NCBI GenBank assembly: GCA_003049485.1
Contig: PYST01000071.1
Span: forward strand, 1-64,000
Direction: 5' to 3'
From: Ophioceras dolichostomum
Lineage: Eukaryota > Ascomycota > Sordariomycetes > Magnaporthales > Ophioceraceae
DNA length: 64,000 nt
Positions within the stretch are counted from its first letter, which is position 1; every line of letters begins with the position of its first letter. Below the pieces are notes generated by a model. That model had not been told where the DNA came from. It worked only from the letters and a program-made list of their open reading frames with translations, and searched no databases. Both the position numbers and the translations under genes were made by a program. This document shows, piece by piece, positions 42,702 to 54,700 of this stretch.

Positions 42702-44437
42702 CGCGAAGAGCTGAAAGAGATCTGAAAGGCGTGCACTCTACCTAGGTGAGGTGTTCAGGATACGACCGGTGACGATGATTCTGTTAAGGCGGACAGAAAC
42801 TGGGACATCGTCGTCTCGACTTCGGGAGACGGAGGCCCGGCGAGCCTAATGATGCTGTACACCTCGATTGCCTGCCGGAGGGGGAGGACATCGTCACACG
42901 ACTCCGTGCAGAACACGCCTCAATACAGCCGTTCTGCACGATGCAATCCCACGAGGCTTTTCGTGGGGGTGTTGCCTGCCTGTCTGTCTTCAAAAATTGC
43001 ACTTTCGGCTGCTGACAAAACGGAAAACGAATGAAAGGCGCTGGGAATCTGCATGGGACATTTTAGGGGAAAGCACGCAATAACACCACGAGGCGACGCG
43101 ATCCGGATGGCTAGGGGGGATTGGTTCTAAGAGAGGAAACGCCATCGTAATAGCCTGGGCAAGCCGTGGGGGTTCTCGAATTGTCCTATCAAGAGCCGCT
43201 CGCTGGGTGCTCCCAGTGCCTCGACTCACTAGCCTATGAGGTAGGTTGCCTAAAATAGGTAGGCACTACCCAGCAATTCCGTGGCACGGGCAATTGGCCT
43301 TCTTCTCCAAATGCATTCATGCCTTCATCAAGCAACATCGTGGGAGCAGCCGTTCCTAGGAAAGGGAGACAGAGGGCATCGTGTGCAGCACGTTCTGAGT
43401 TCGGTGATCGGTGAGCGGAAGAAAACTCTTTCGCATTGACTGTGATGCGAGCCGTGGGAGCTGAAGCTGAGGCTCGATTGTGATACCCCACACCCCGCTG
43501 CACATCCCGCTCTCAGAACCGAGCAAAGGGGAGAAGAGAATAGTGGGGATAAGCCCCGAAAGTTCTTCCGAATTTCCATCGCAATAGTAGGCGGAGTCAA
43601 CTCTCGAAAATTTTCTCACCAAATCTCTTGTCTCAATGTCGTTCGCGACACAACCGGAATAGGTAAAACGAGAAGGCCTTCTCCCAAGTTGATAACTACT
43701 AGGTACCTAGGTACCTAGCTAAGGTAGGCATTTTCTCACTATGTTATTAGGTACTTGAGCGCAGCATCCTCAAACCAGCCACTCTCCAGCGGGCGACACA
43801 CCTGCAGGAATCAGCGAGTCCTTCGATCCCTTCCCCTTCAAAAGGGTCGGGTTTGGAGGCCTTTTCTCCCCGACACGTCTTGTGTCGGGATCGAAAAGGA
43901 GGTACTGGCCCAAAGGAGAGAGTCGAGTTCTTCTTGACTTTTCGAGATACACAATGCTGCAAGATCAAACATAGGGCCATCATAGTCCGCGCCTGGGGAG
44001 ATTCCATCTGGAATCGTTTCTACCCAGGCGAGGCTCCAGGAGCACCAACATTCCATTCCAATCACTTTCCATCCTTTTTCCCTTCGCAGACTTTCGAGAC
44101 ATGCTAGATACCTACCTCTACAGACACAGTAAAAGCAGGTTTCAATGGATCGGAGAAGTCCGCACTTAGTCATCTACCTGCAGGACTGGATGGCCGGGTG
44201 GGTCGGCCCATGGATCAATGTCGGGTTGCGTCACTGGCCTGTTCAACCTCCGGCTTGTGACAGCTCCCGCGTCACGACGGATATCTCTCGGACTTTCCAT
44301 CGCCGTGCTGCTGCCCATGTTGTAATGATGAACTATCGCAATAGCAGCCTCAAGTCAATCAAATATCCGGCTTTTGCTGTTGTCTTCTTCCTCGCCCAGC
44401 CTCCTACACCTGTGAACCAACAAAATCGACAGTCACG
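42702..44437. other. Divergent intergenic region, phosphatase and malic enzyme promoters
   Basis: 1.7 kb. TAGGTACCTAGGTACCTAGC at about 43700-43719 is a double copy of the dispersed palindrome. A 111-codon minus-strand ORF (43838-44173) has no recognised domain. No gene supported. Confidence 0.45.
43699..43720. repeat. Double TAGGTACCTA palindrome
   Basis: CTAGGTACCTAGGTACCTAG is a perfect two-unit palindromic repeat in the promoter interval between the phosphatase and malic enzyme genes. Confidence 0.8.
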
Positions 44438-46946
44438 ATGTCATCACATCAGAAGCACCCACAGTTCGGCCACTTGCCGTTGAGCACCAGTGGTCCGCTA
44501 GAGTGCGCTATCACGGGCACCGCGCTGCTGAACCACCCATTCTTCAACAAGGGCTCCGGCTTCTCCAAACAGGAGCGGAAGGACTTCAGCCTCTCCGGCC
44601 TGCTCCCGCAGAGCATCCAGACGCTCGAGCAGCAGGCCAATAGGGCGTACGCGCAGTACTGCAGCCGAGCCGACGACCTCGCCAAAAACACGTTTTTGGC
44701 CTCTCTCAAGGAGCAGAATGAAGTGCTCTACTTCCGGGTACGCCATATATCGACCTAAGGCATTCCTTTCTCTCCCTTGTACGATTCATGTGCGAGTGAT
44801 GAGATCCGCTGCTGACCACGCTCAACCCACCTCACACAGCTGGTGCAAGACCATCTCGCTGAGATGTTCAGCGTGGTGTACACGCCCACGGAAGGCGACG
44901 CGATCCAGAACTACTCGCACCTCTTCCGTCGACCAGAGGGCTGTTTCCTCAACGTGCACGACAACGATCGCGTGCATCACGATCTCGCTCAGTGGGGGCG
45001 CCCCGAGGATCTCGACTACATTGTCGTAACCGGTACGTTATCTCACCACCATCATCACATCTGCCCCTCCCCATATGATCAAGTACCAGCTGAAGTCTAT
45101 ATCCTCCCTATTCTGCTCTGACCCCAGCAACTTGCCGACGCTAAACCTACGAACCACCACCTATAGACGGAGAAGAGATCCTGGGAATCGGCGATCAAGG
45201 TTGCGGCGGCATCCTGATATCCATCGCCAAGCTCGTCCTCACCACCATCTGCGCGGGCATCCATCCGAACCGCACGCTACCCGTCGTCCTCGACTGCGGC
45301 ACGGACAATGAGGAGCTCCTCTCGGACCCGCTCTACCTCGGCCTGCGCGAGAAACGCGTCAGGGGCGAGCAGTACGACAGGCTGGTGGACCAGTTCGTCA
45401 CGTCTGCGCGGGAGCTGTTCCCGCGGGCGTACATCCATTTTGAAGACTTCGGGCTCGCCAACGGTCAGTTCTGTTATGCTGCCACCATTCATCCTGCCTA
45501 CCTGCCTGGCTTCCGACACATTAACTGGACTGCGTACCTAACCTTACTGACATTATCTGCACGCATGCATGCATGCAGCCCGCCGAATCCTCGACACGTA
45601 CAGGCCGAAAATCCCATGCTTCAACGACGATGTTCAGGGAACGGTAAGCTAGCTACCTGAGCGACCTAACTTAGTTCACTCGGTGGTGGGAGGGGAAAAA
45701 TCCCTTATCTGATGATGTCTTTCTTGACTGACATTCGGTGTCTCTACCTGCGTACTAACCTACATAGGGATGCGTCACGTTGGCCGCCGTCCTGGCCGGC
45801 CTGCACGTGAGCAACCAGAAGATAATCGATCTCCGCATGGTCGTCTTCGGCGCCGGCACGGCTGGCGTCGGCATCGCGGACCAAGTTCGGGATGCCATCG
45901 CCACCGAAAGGGGCGTCAGCAAGGAGGAAGCGTCGCAGCAGATCTGGTACGGCAACCACACATCTTCCGGCTTTTTCTTTTCTCTACCTAGCCAAGAGGG
46001 GAACGGCATCACACACACATATATACTTGCCTGACCATTGTACGACTAATCGCACGCTGACTAACACGATTGTCGTCGTTAATCATACAGGCTCATCGAC
46101 AAGCCCGGCCTCCTCACAACCAGCACGCCAACCTCCGCAGCCCAGTCCCGCTTCGCCAAGCCCCGCGAACCCTGGCAAGGCAAACCGACAGACCTGCTGG
46201 GCGTCATCAACGCCGTGCACCCCAACGTCATGGTCGGCACCTCGACCGTCCCCGGGGCCTTCACGCGGGACATCGTCGCGGCGATGGCGTCGCACGTCGA
46301 GCGGCCCATCATTTTACCCCTGTCGAACCCGACCCGTCTGCACGAGGCCGTGCCCGCAGACCTCCTCGCCTGGACGAACGGCAAGGCGCTCGTCGCTACG
46401 GGCTCGCCGTTTGAGCCTGTCAGGGGTCCCTGGGGTGTTGACGGAAAGGAGGTGGAAGTAGAGATCGCGGAGTGCAATAATAGCGTCGTGTTCCCCGGCA
46501 TAGGGCTCGGAAGCGTGCTGTGTCGCGCCAGCCGGGTGTCGGACGGGATGCTGGTTGCGGCTGTTGAGGCTGTTGCGGGGATGAGTCCTGCTGTTAAGCA
46601 GATGCGGCAGATGCAGCAGAACCAGCAAAAGAACACAGAGGGTGACGACGCACCTGACGCTGCAGCAGCTATGGTTACGGCGCCGCTGCTTCCCGGCGTG
46701 GAGGTCGTGCGGGACGTGAGCGTCGCCGTCGCCAGGGGCGTCATCAGGGCTGCGGTGAGGGAGGGGCTTGCGACGGAGAAAGAGGAGATTCCTGATGGAG
46801 ACGACGAAGAACTGGAGGAGTGGATCCGCGAGCAGATGTGGGATCCGGTGTATCGGCCGCTAAGGCTGGTGGAGATGGAGGGGGCGAGCAGGCTAGCGAG
46901 GGGAGAGCTGAAGAGAGCTGGGAGTTTGGGGAAGGTGGTGTTTTGA
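44438..46946 (+). CDS. NAD(P)-dependent malic enzyme
   Basis: Six exons: 44438-44737, 44840-45032, 45167-45463, 45579-45643, 45768-45946, 46091-46946, giving 629 residues. It decarboxylates L-malate to pyruvate with production of NAD(P)H, feeding lipid synthesis or gluconeogenic metabolism. Seen in order: VYTPTEGDAIQNYS, ILGIGDQGCGGI, HFEDFGLANARRIL, IPCFNDDVQGTGCVTLAA (divalent metal and substrate site), the VVFGAGTAGVGIADQ Rossmann loop, and LSNPTRLHEA near the C-terminal third. All five introns are 100-150 bp GT-AG and keep the frame. A Gln/Ala-rich insertion (MRQMQQNQQKN) lies before the last helices and is not typical. No clear mitochondrial presequence is seen, so a cytosolic form is likelier, but this is not decisive. 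Confidence 0.95.
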
Positions 46947-47749
46947 TTGCGCGGCTGTTCGTTTGTCGTCTCGTCGGTGAGTTTGGATGAGTGTGTCGTG
47001 GATCGGGCCGCGTTATAGTCCGTTCGGCCTGAGGTATTTGCTTGTGTGGTTAATAGCATTGTTCGGGCCCTTCGCTCGATTCTCTCGTGTTTTGATGTTC
47101 GGCGTCGTCCCGGATCATCAAAAGCCCGCTCGCTGCCCGTAGTTCCATTTCATGATTCCCCAAGCGTCAAAATCCTTGGAACTTTATGTAGACTCTGAGG
47201 AGATGTTGTCTTGGGGTATTGCACGGCGTTCTCTGTAGAACCGCCACCTATTTTTTATATAATTTTTAAATTATTTTATTAATATTTCTCGCATCTCCCC
47301 GGCGACCAGCGCTAGAATGATGCAGGTAGGTAAGGTAGTAGGTAAGGGACCTAGGTAGGTAGGTACCAGCAGGCACTCCCGGTTCCCGACGACCAGCGCC
47401 GAGAAACAGGTGATCACGCTACGGGCCAGCCGTTACGTGCAACCGCATGCGACCAGCGCATACAGTCGCGGTGCCTGGTAAGTCCCTAGTCCCTATATCT
47501 TTAGCTCCCAACGTCCAGCGTCGGTGAAGCCAGTGACTATCTACCTACCTGTAGATACATGACGCGGACCAGCCGAGCATGCATGTATGCTTGGTCCCAA
47601 GGTCCCGAGGCAAGGGCCAGCCAGCGACGACCAGCGCTGCAGCAGCCCCATGCAAGCACACAACCGCGACCAGCGCAGCAGAGTGAGCAGAGCGAGCAAG
47701 TTCAGAAGGGAGGGGGAGAGCAGAAACCGACAAAAGCATCGCCACCGGC
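46947..47749. other. Convergent intergenic region with AT-rich block and repeated decamer
   Basis: 0.8 kb between convergent malic enzyme and Cys-rich protein genes. It contains an AT-rich tract (47248-47288), a TAGGTACC-type repeat at 47348-47368 and five exact CGACCAGCGC decamers between 47303 and 47676, listed separately. Confidence 0.5.
47303..47676 (+). repeat. Cluster of five identical CGACCAGCGC decamers
   Basis: Exact copies at 47303-47312, 47390-47399, 47450-47459, 47628-47637 and 47667-47676, all in the same orientation, with spacings of 87, 60, 178 and 39 bp. Near-copies (CGTCCAGCGT at 47512, CGGACCAGCC near 47566, GGGCCAGCC near 47424 and 47615) raise the density. The flanks between copies are not similar, so this is not an ordinary tandem repeat. 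Confidence 0.85.
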
Positions 47750-49376
47750 CTAGGAACTTTTGCGGTGATCGCCGCACAGTCCCGACTTGTGGTTGGTCCT
47801 GTTCGGGCACCCGTACTTGGGGTTCCGAAGATCACGCCCAGTGCAATACTTCGACGTGTTGCTCCTCGACGCCGTGCTCTTCCTCGACTGGTTCGTGCTG
47901 ACCTTGCTCGCCGTGTTGACGCCCGAGTTGACCGTCGACGCGCTGTCCGCCCTGTAGGGGTCGGCGCCGAATCCGCCGTACTCGTCGCCGCCGCCCCACT
48001 GGTCGACCTGCGCGGCGTACTGTTCGGCCGCCATCGTTACGGCGGCTGGGGTTGGTGGCGAGAGACGAGGACGCCGTCAGTAATGGTTGCAGTTGGCAGG
48101 GAGGGAGGGAAGGAGGGAGGGAGTAGCAGTCGTGGGGAGGGAGGGAAGGAGGGAGGGAGTAGCAGTCGTGGGGAGGGGGGAGGTTGGGCTGAGGGTAAGG
48201 AGATATGCAGGTAGACAGGCATCTCACCGCCCCTTCGCTCGTCAGCTAGGCGTCTGGCTCCGTGGGCACCCACGAAGTGGTCCTGGACAGCGGTCACGTG
48301 TGTATCGTGGCTAGAAGACCCGTCCAAACCGCCAGGATTGTCTTGCATGTACTGCATCCGACCCTGAGCGGCCCTGGAGCGTAGGGCAACGGATAAACAA
48401 GAGAACTGTTAGTGGATCATCTCTATGGCACCACTAGTGTGTGTTCGAAGTGGGTGGACAGTATCAGTGGAAGGTTTTACGAACGCAATATGCTTCCGCT
48501 CGGTGTCGGTGTGGTAATCAGCGACCTCGATATGCTGCAAGGGGCCGGTCTTCTTCGCCTTGCGGGGGTACTCCTCCTGCTTCTGTTTCCCCTTCCTGGC
48601 GGCGCTACCGGCGGCCTGGTCCAGACCCTTGTAGTGCGCGTGCTGGACCATGTCATCCAGAGGGCGGGACTCGTGGCTCAAGCCCTGCCCCGGGTGTCTG
48701 GCGAGGTTCTCAAAGTCGTCCGCGAGCTCATCGTAGCCGTAATCCCTGGTCTGGTCCGCGATCCTCTGTCGGTTAGAGGAGATGCTCACGTGGGAGCCGC
48801 CGGGAGGGGTGGGATCGCGTGCCGGAGCGTACGTGTACGTCGACTCGTACGAATCCCGAGGCGCGTTGAAGGCCGCGTTGTCGAAACCCGCGGCCCCGGA
48901 GCTCGGGTAGGACGCTTGGCCGTCTGAGCTGTGGGTGGAACCCTGTGCGTAGTTTGGATCATAAACCTGCGGCTGAGGAGCATATGGCAGCTGCTGCTGT
49001 TGATACGCTGCTGCGGGGACGGCAACCGATGTGGCAGGGGCCGGCACGGTACCAACTGGCTGTTTTGATATACGGTGATGATTAGGAGAGCCCAGATGGA
49101 GAGAGAGGGTGGTCTGCATGCTAACAAGGAGAGGGAGGGAAGGACTTGGGTGATTTCTCATAAGCGGAATATTTTGGATAAAGACGCGACAGGAAACGAA
49201 CTAACCCGAATTGGATGCAGCTCGTGCTCTGAGCCACTGGAAGATTGGTAGCACCTGCAAGTTTTATGGCGGCAAGTCCCGCACACACTGGACTTGGAAT
49301 GTCTTGAGGAACTAGAAGGCTTGGGTTTCCGACAGGTGCAGTTAGAGGATCGGTGGCCACACTTGCTGCAAGCCAT
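47750..49376 (-). CDS. Undescribed Cys/His-knuckle, Gln-rich protein
   Basis: Four exons: 49376-49206, 49059-48481, 48363-48228, 48045-47750, giving 393 residues with all junctions in phase. Residues 1-57 hold MACSKCGHRSSNCTC and VCGTCRHKTCRCY, two Cys/His clusters that could bind zinc. Residues ~60-250 are Gln/Pro/Tyr/Ser-rich and charged, probably disordered (AAYQQQQLPYAPQP). The C-terminus has TSKYCTGRDLRNPKYGCPNRTNHKSGLCGDH, split here as YCTGRDLRNPKYGC and LCGDH, a third Cys/His cluster. No named domain was recognised. The exon-2 acceptor could instead lie at CATGCAG (49115), which would add 18 residues in frame, and the exon-2 donor GTAAAA is weak. Cellular role unknown; a nucleic-acid-binding or adaptor role is a guess from the knuckles only. 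Confidence 0.6.
48099..48177 (-). repeat. 36-bp purine-rich tandem repeat in an intron
   Basis: Two copies (period 36) of a GAGGGAGGGAAGGAGGGAGG unit followed by GAGTAGCAGTCGTGGG lie inside intron 3 of the Cys-rich protein gene. On the coding strand the tract is pyrimidine-rich (CTCCCTCC). Confidence 0.85.
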
Positions 49377-51255
49377 GTTGAGGGCTGGATGGAACGAGAG
49401 GCCGAAGCTAGTAAAGGAGTTAGGCGCCGGGAATTATACCAAAGGACCAGCCTATGGTACTGAACAGAAGGAGGTGATGAGGTGGATAGGAGAGGGGGGT
49501 AGGAAAACTGAGTTCGATAATGGCGTTCCAGGAAGTCGGGAGGCTTGATACAGACTCGGAGACGGCTTATATACGTCCAGATCACTCAGACGTGCCCCGC
49601 GCTACTGTGGGGGACACGCAAACAGATTCCTTCCATGACCACCGATGCCTCGGTCTGGACCTTGTGAGTCGTTCAAACCTCACTTGGATGAGTGACGGCC
49701 ACATCGGAAGCCTGCAATGACACGCAACAGACTCTCCGCTTAGGGCCGCGCCATGTCGGGAGAGGGCGGCTTCGGCCAGCAGAATGGAATACCATCCTTC
49801 CACGATTCCATGACTAGGTAGGCCCCCCCGCCTTGTGAGTGGTTGGGGCTGTCTTCGCTCATGTCTGGGCCGGCCGCGTCGCTAGCCTACTGTTACACTC
49901 GGGAGAAAAGAACCGGATCGTGCCGGATGCTAGCGGTCCAGGCGAGGAGGATCGCCTGGGTCGTCGTCGTTGGCAGCCAGCCCCTGGTATGGGCGTAGGA
50001 GGAGATACTAGGCTGGGGTGATTAGCCTAGTGGAGTCCAGCTTTGTGTCAGTTTCTCTATTCTAGCCCGGCCTGCGTTGTGAAGCCGTTGATGACAGATC
50101 GTTGTAGTGTGGAGCGTACGAGTAGGTTAAATCAAGTTGGCCCGGACACCAAGTGTTAGTGGATGGCCTTTTCGCTCCTGCCGTTCCTGTGCGGGCCTTA
50201 CGCTCCCGCATCCGCTCCTACGACCATGTCTTGCCCTGCTTGGGGGCGAAATTGCTAGCCAATCCTACGAACTGATCCAGGGATAAACCTAGTGGACTAT
50301 AGGGGAGCATGTTTGAAAATCTGAGGCGCCTACTAGTAGTCTCTAATCAGTAGGTAGTTGACTACCCAGGTAGGTAGTCCATAGTAGTAACAATAGTGTT
50401 GCAAGGCCGAAACACTGTGAGCGGAACCGGCAACAGAATGTCACTCTTGATGTTCCGCAACTGATGTCTCCATTCACTTGAGGAAGGAAATCTCTTCGGT
50501 GTATTTTAGGCCTTTATCCTCGTGAGTTGTGTGACGGTAAACATCTGAGTTCGGAAGCTTGGCCACGAGACAAGTGACTGAAGACTCAAGGTGGCGAGGG
50601 GTCGATCGAGTGGATCGGATTGGAGAACGAGAGAGGTCTGTGCCGGTGGCCAACATCGCCGACGCTACACCTCAGATTCGGTCACGATCCTGGAAACCTT
50701 GTAGGGTAGGGAGGGATTCGCGAGGGATGAATGTTGTTGAACGTTAGTGGGGTGGAAAGGAAGGGTTTGCTAACAAGGTAGGCCCTGCCCGAGGCCGCCC
50801 CGCTCAGTCGATCATTTGCGCAATCCGGCGTAGCCCGTCTGTGGCGGCTCTACGCCGCAGCCCGAACTTTCTTAACCGCGCATTCCACTTACGAATACAG
50901 CTTGTTGGCTCTCGGGGTTTCGACGTGTGCAAAGCGGGAGACATTGCGGGTCTACATGCTGATTATAACACCTTTGAGGCCGCTCCGCCCTCACTCATCG
51001 CCGATGGAGAAACAGCACCACACATCTGTATCACCGCTTCAACAGCAGTAAATTCTTCATGTTATCCCCCGGTTTGACATCCGTGTGTGTGTCAATTGAT
51101 CAAATGTTGTTAAGCCGTCTGACAAGTGCCTAGTCCTGATCCCACTGACTATCCCGCTTCACCAGCCCCTTACCTATCAACATGAGCTTCAACCGCCTCT
51201 ACAACAATTCTGAGTCTCCGGGACACCTATCGCCCCCTACCGCCTACACGTAACT
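49377..51255. other. Intergenic, no gene supported
   Basis: 1.9 kb between the Cys-rich protein start and the YCII gene stop. Chance ORFs only. CTACTAGTAGTCTC with GTAGGTAGTTGACTACCCAGG-like pieces near 50330-50385 form imperfect inverted repeats of no known role. Confidence 0.4.
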
Positions 51256-51735
51256 TCAAGCGCCCCCTTTCTTCGCCTCCAGAACCTCCCTCAGCTTCCT
51301 CTCCTCAGCCATCATCTCCTCCGTCATGAACTCGCTCATGTCCTCCAGCTCCGCCACCCTCCTCACCTCGACATGCCCCTCCTTGAACGGGATCTGCTTC
51401 GCCCACTCAAGCGCCTCGTCCGCGTCCTTCGTCTTCAGGATCCACCAGCCCGACACTAGATCGCCGGAGGTGACGCTCGCGTCGAAGGGTCCCTTCTCGA
51501 CGCGCGTTGTAGTCGTTGCCGGTTTGTTGTTGCTGTTGTCCTCAGAAGAAGACGAAAAGTGCACGCGGTAGCCGTCCTTGGCGCTGGGTAGCAGGCCGTC
51601 ACCGGACAGAAGCACGCCGGCGGCCGTCAAGCGTGCGTTGAACTTGCCCATGGCTTCGAACATGGCGGAGGGGTCGGGACCGTGGTGGTCCTCGCCAAGG
51701 GGAGAGGCTTTGACTAGGATGAAGAAGCGGGGCAT
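51256..51735 (-). CDS. YCII/DGPF-domain protein
   Basis: 159 residues, single exon. The N-terminal MPRFFILVKASPLGED and the central SGDGLLPSAKDGYRVHFS, followed by GPFDASVTSGDLVSGWWILKT, match the YCII-related (DGPF/PhnB-adjacent) ferredoxin-like fold. Conserved His/Asp positions suggest a small-molecule-binding or enzymatic role, but no fungal function is established. An Asn/Ser/Thr-rich insertion (SSSSEDNSNNKPATTTT) interrupts the fold near residues 62-80. A helical C-terminal tail is rich in Glu/Met. The start at 51735 matches the family N-terminus. Confidence 0.85.
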   Translation of the reverse strand: MPRFFILVKASPLGEDHHGPDPSAMFEAMGKFNARLTAAGVLLSGDGLLPSAKDGYRVHFSSSSEDNSNNKPATTTTRVEKGPFDASVTSGDLVSGWWILKTKDADEALEWAKQIPFKEGHVEVRRVAELEDMSEFMTEEMMAEERKLREVLEAKKGGA

Positions 51736-54700
51736 GGTTGGTTTTGCTCCTCGCTGTTGCTTGAGAATTCAGGAGGAGCTGAGTATGGTTGGTGTGTTTT
51801 TGCGGTGAGAATGTTTGTGTGCGGGCGAGGTTGAGACTTGTGTTGGAGAGAAAGATGTGCAGTGAAAGGTCCTAGAGAGACGTCTGAATGTTTTCGGCGT
51901 TGGGGTGGTCGTGTCTTTATAGACCGCCATTCTCTCAGTCTCATGTTAGCTTTTCGTCCGTGTGAGGGGTTTTTCCTACCGACTTTCCAGGCCCGTTGAT
52001 GCCTGAAGCCTCATTTTCCGTTGTCTTGATGCTAAAAAGCAAGCTACAGAACACTGGTTCCCCGTAAGCGCGGCCCGAACTTCAGCCCGCGAGGGCTTGT
52101 GATCTGCAAATGGCTCCAGGCTGCCACTGCAAGCTAATGCATGAGCTGGGGAAGGCTATTGGACGGTTGTTCTGTACGCCTGATGGCCTATAGCTTGCCA
52201 AGCTAACCTCATTGCGCGAGACGCGTCGCTGCCTGCTGGGCTTGCAGATTGGATCACTAATCTTTTCCGACACGACTACCACGCGAGATCATGTGCTTGA
52301 AGGAGCTGAAACGTCGACAATTGCAATCTTGAGTGGCACGCGGGATTTGTTTGCTCTTGTGCTTATTGTTGCGTCGGCCATTCCGCATGCCTACGACCTA
52401 GCTGCCCCCTGCCCACTCCAGGATATCGCCCACCTAAATTTTGGACATTTGGGATAGGAAAGAACGTCTCAACACTTTCCCACAGTGCTTTTAAAATCAA
52501 TTTTCTTTTCCAAGACGTTCTAATTTTCATTTCCCCGAGCCGTAAGCATTCCCTGATCGTCTTGTAAAAAAAATAAAATAAAAAATAGAGAGCATTTTGA
52601 GATCGATTCATGGACCCCATCGAGCGGCTAGGTATATTCCCGTTCTGCTGTTCCATGTCCTTGCCGGGTGGAGTTGAGCTTGAAAAAGCAAACCATCCCT
52701 TAAATCCAAACAAGCAAATTCTCTCCGCCCAGTTTGATCTTGCTTTCTGACTCTTTGTACGACGTGACCCCCGAGAAGTCGAGCATGTGGGGACCGATAA
52801 CTGTGAGAACGAACCGGATTCGTGCTGGTCGTGCTAGTCGTGGTGGCAATTATCGTGGCTTCCTGTGTGACATGAGATGTACTGCTATACGAGCATCTGT
52901 TGAGGGTCGAGAGGAAGCATATATGCAGTAGAGAAAGCGCAAAGGATTGGCAGGGCGCGGTACGATTTAATAGGACGGTACTACCTATCCATAAGGAGCT
53001 TCTTCTCCATACGTTTGGGAATCTTCACGCTGGTCGTATTCCGTCGCTGTTCAGCAACAGACTCGTACTACTAATACCTAATACCATTCTATTCTTTGCT
53101 AGGGTCCGAGCTTAGAATACGGAGCAGATCGGGGACCCGCAAGGAGCCACTCCTCCCTCCCTTCCAAGTCCATGCTCAGGAGAAGAGATTCATGGGGTTG
53201 CCGAGGTGCTTACCATACCCAGACAGACAGGCAGACTTTTGACACTCGGGGCTACACCAATCCGCAACGGGCCTTTCGAGTGGGCAACATCCTGCCAGGA
53301 CACATTGCCCCGAGTCTCGAGCTAAGACCCTGACATTAAAGCCGTCTGTCTATGGATCTCACTCTGGCATGCTCAGGCTTTAGTAACTGAGAAGTCTCCG
53401 TGATCTTCAAGGGGCTGATATGTATGACCAATCAATGGAACAGTCTTGTCTTCGCATTCCAATCCAATGCTATGGCCACTGCCTCTGGCGCCCTTAAAAC
53501 TAACGATATGTTACCGGGGTCGCTCTTCGAAGTCCAATCTTCAAGCCTCATTGGATAATCCGGAATGTGGGGAGAGATTCCGTGCCTGTCCCGTCCGACC
53601 TCCTCTCCCGGTGCAGTTCAGTCTCCCAGTCCTGAGCGAGTGCCTTGCAGGCTTCACACCCCCTTGTGATCAGATTCTTGGCGTTTCCTTTTATGTCTGC
53701 ACAAGAGGTGCCAAAGTCCGACCACGGCCTGTGTCCATGCCCTCGAGATTCTGGACGCATTCGAGGCCGTTCGAGGGGGTTTGACAAGACTTGCAGAGCG
53801 TCTTCGACTGGCTGGCGTGCATTTGGTATCCTCCTCCCCCTTTAAAGCATCTCCCTATTTGTGCAGGCTGGCTGCAGCACTGGAACTGACGTCCTCGCAG
53901 CTAACCAACTGAACACGCTCGAATGATAAATATGCACTCACTCGTCAGCATAACACGCCGGGCTTGGCTCGATACATATGTACATGTACAAAAAAAGGCG
54001 ATGGCTTGATGGTGGCCTGCATGCATGGGTAGTGACGTGCCAAGGCCGACATGCACAGGCCAGAGGAGCTAGTGCCGTTCTCGAGAGGGAAACCCCGCAA
54101 GCAACATCCGAGCACACGGGTCGGCAGGTGGGTTCAGTCTCTCCGCTCGGCCTCTCTTTCATCAATTCCTTCCTCTCTCTCTCTTTCCAGCTGCATCAAT
54201 CTTTGGTGCATCCGCTGGGCAGGTTGAGTACCAAGGTTCCTCATCATCTTCCGAGCCTCTCACTTCTTCTCCTCGCCAATATTATGAGCTCTCACTTTGC
54301 TCCGCGATTGTCGAGAATCATCCATCGTGGAACCTCAAGAACTCCGCTCGGAAGGGACATGATCATCAGCACGGACGCCAGCCCAGCCGGCAAAGCAGAA
54401 GAACCAACTCATCAGCGGAGAAACTGCTACGCTGGTCAGAGCTGTCGCGGAGTCGCCCTCCCCCTCCAGTTCGTTCTTCATTGATGATGGGTCCTTGCGA
54501 GATCAACAATCCCCCGCACTTTTGACCCTCGGCGCCGAGTGACATGTGAGACGCTACGAGTTCTTCGCTGTTTCTTGATGCTCGCAAAGTCCAAGCGTTT
54601 CCCGTACCCGCGACTGCCTCTCTATTTTTGTGTGTTCGTCTGTCATTTTCTCGAGCAAACGAGCGAGCGACGCATGTAAAACATAAGAATGGGGACTGAC

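Noticed and set aside
43838..44173. 111-codon minus-strand ORF with Trp/Cys-rich start
   Set aside because: No family match recognised, no conserved start context and it lies in the promoter interval of two real genes.
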